Below are positions 59,079-59,759 of a stretch of DNA of 59,759 nucleotides, piece after piece. A program made the translations under genes and the position numbers. The stretch lies in assembly GCA_003510825.1 (NCBI GenBank), contig DOKO01000057.1, forward strand, positions 1 through 59,759, in the 5' to 3' direction. This stretch comes from Stenotrophomonas sp. (GTDB taxonomy: Bacteria > Pseudomonadota > Gammaproteobacteria > Xanthomonadales > Xanthomonadaceae). The notes under the pieces are model-generated. The model was not told the origin of the DNA. It was given only the letters and a program-made list of their open reading frames with translations, and made no database searches. The stretch's first letter is position 1, and the number at the start of each line of letters is the position of its first letter.

Positions 59079-59665
59079 ACGCAACAGCATTCCCCACCAC
59101 CCCGGCGGCTGCCGCTGACGCCTGCCAGGCATCCTCACCCGTCGCCGCGGTCGTCGCCACCATGCGCCGCCTGGGCGCCGCCGGCGCACCGATCTCGGCC
59201 GACCAGGTCCGTGAGTGGAGCGACACCCTGCTGCAGGAGCTGTATACCCAGCCGCCCGTCCGCTGGGAGTACCGGCACCAAGGCGACTCTCGCCCCGGCT
59301 GCTGGATGACCGCGACCCCGGAACACGTCTATCACGCTCGCGTTCGCCGCTGGGTCGTCCGGGCCCTGTGGGAAACCCCGCGCGTCATCCAGCCCGAGCG
59401 CGACCACGCGTTCAAGGCCGGCGCTTGCACCAGGTGCGGCGATCCCGAGGACTGGGCCGGCCCCGACTGCAAGCCGATGGTCAAACCCGTGGACCCGCGC
59501 ACCCGCCTCCCCATCGATGCCCGAATGCTGATCGAGCCCCTGAAATGGCTGCGCGATGCCGGGCCCTATGTCCTGAACCGCTACGACCGCGAGAAGCGCG
59601 CCAGAGAAGCCGCCTTCCTGCTGGAAAAGATCGAAGCCCACATCCTGGAGTGCCAGAAGCCATGA
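59075..59665 (+). CDS. Phage protein of unknown function with a Cys pair
   Basis: 196 residues if TTG 59075 is the start. That codon has GGAG eight bases upstream and overlaps the methyltransferase stop (TTGA); ATG 59162 is the alternative. CTRCGDPEDWAGPDCKPM suggests metal binding; the end ILECQKP follows a helix (LNRYDREKRAREAAFLLEKI). It continues the rightward operon. No family recognised. Confidence 0.68.
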   Translation: MNATAFPTTPAAAADACQASSPVAAVVATMRRLGAAGAPISADQVREWSDTLLQELYTQPPVRWEYRHQGDSRPGCWMTATPEHVYHARVRRWVVRALWETPRVIQPERDHAFKAGACTRCGDPEDWAGPDCKPMVKPVDPRTRLPIDARMLIEPLKWLRDAGPYVLNRYDREKRAREAAFLLEKIEAHILECQKP

Positions 59666-59759
59666 CGCAGAAACACATCAGCCATTCCGAAGGCCTGCCG
59701 AACTGCGCCGCCGGCCACCGCGCGCGCCACATCCACGACCTGCGCGGCCCGGCCGCCGG
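59662..59759 (+). CDS. Start of a rightward gene cut by the window edge
   Basis: MTQKHISHSEGLPNCAAGHR and then ARHIHDLRGPAA. ATG 59662 overlaps the previous stop by four bases. One possible zinc-binding pattern (C..GH...H) is seen. Too short to assign; it shows that the rightward operon continues beyond the window. Confidence 0.6.
   Translation, partial: MTQKHISHSEGLPNCAAGHRARHIHDLRGPAA

Overview
The window reads as a chromosome segment of a high-GC gammaproteobacterium of the Xanthomonadaceae, most likely the Stenotrophomonas maltophilia group. The signs are a hisS / thrC-thrB-thrA neighbourhood, xanthomonad-type signalling proteins, and small intergenic palindromes ending in GTAG that match the SMAG (REP-like) repeats known from S. 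maltophilia. No database search was possible; all functions come from reading the translated sequence.

Bases 1-18,650 are host chromosome. In order: the 5' end of hisS; an FNR/CRP-family regulator; the threonine operon thrA-thrB-thrC on the minus strand, preceded by a 44-codon leader peptide rich in Thr and Ile codons and by mutually exclusive hairpins; an EamA exporter with an AraC regulator; a secreted protein with two related Cys-rich halves; a choloylglycine-hydrolase-like secreted enzyme; a BLUF photoreceptor. Then comes a signalling island: hybrid histidine kinase, CheR, CheB and REC-kinase genes that overlap end to start on the minus strand, facing a PAS kinase plus receiver pair. Small membrane-protein genes close this part.

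At 18,653-18,704 there is a 3' fragment of a tRNA-Arg(CCT) gene that lacks its 5' half. I read it as the left attachment site of an integrated element that runs to the right edge of the window and beyond; no integrase or intact tRNA is seen. Bases 18.7-24.9 kb hold cargo: a secreted lower-GC protein, an AhpD-like protein, and clusters of orphan small genes.

Bases 24.9-55 kb are a complete lambdoid, siphovirus-type prophage read mostly leftward: cro-like, cII-like, O-like and P-like replication genes (with an iteron origin inside O), nuclease genes, a Q-like antiterminator, holin / SAR endolysin / Rz / Rz1, an HNH nuclease, small and large terminase, an HK97-type head, connectors, tail tube, G/GT chaperones with a canonical -1 slippery heptamer, two tail-tip-like proteins, tape measure and a large tail hub/fibre protein. 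The immunity region has a LexA-like CI repressor on the plus strand. Five 14-bp operators (TTAG-N6-CTAA), spaced exactly 25 bp apart, lie in two clusters over two near-identical promoters, pR and pL. Between cI and pL sits a probable toxin-antitoxin-chaperone module (HigB-like, HigA-like, SecB-like). Rightward from pL is an early operon of very small genes, a set of counter-oriented small paralogues, and a beta-class DNA methyltransferase.

The parts fit one lifestyle: CI keeps pR and pL off in the lysogen while the toxin-antitoxin-chaperone module and cargo stay on; on induction, leftward transcription makes O/P, then Q, which would let polymerase pass the terminator at 47.35 kb into the lysis and virion genes.
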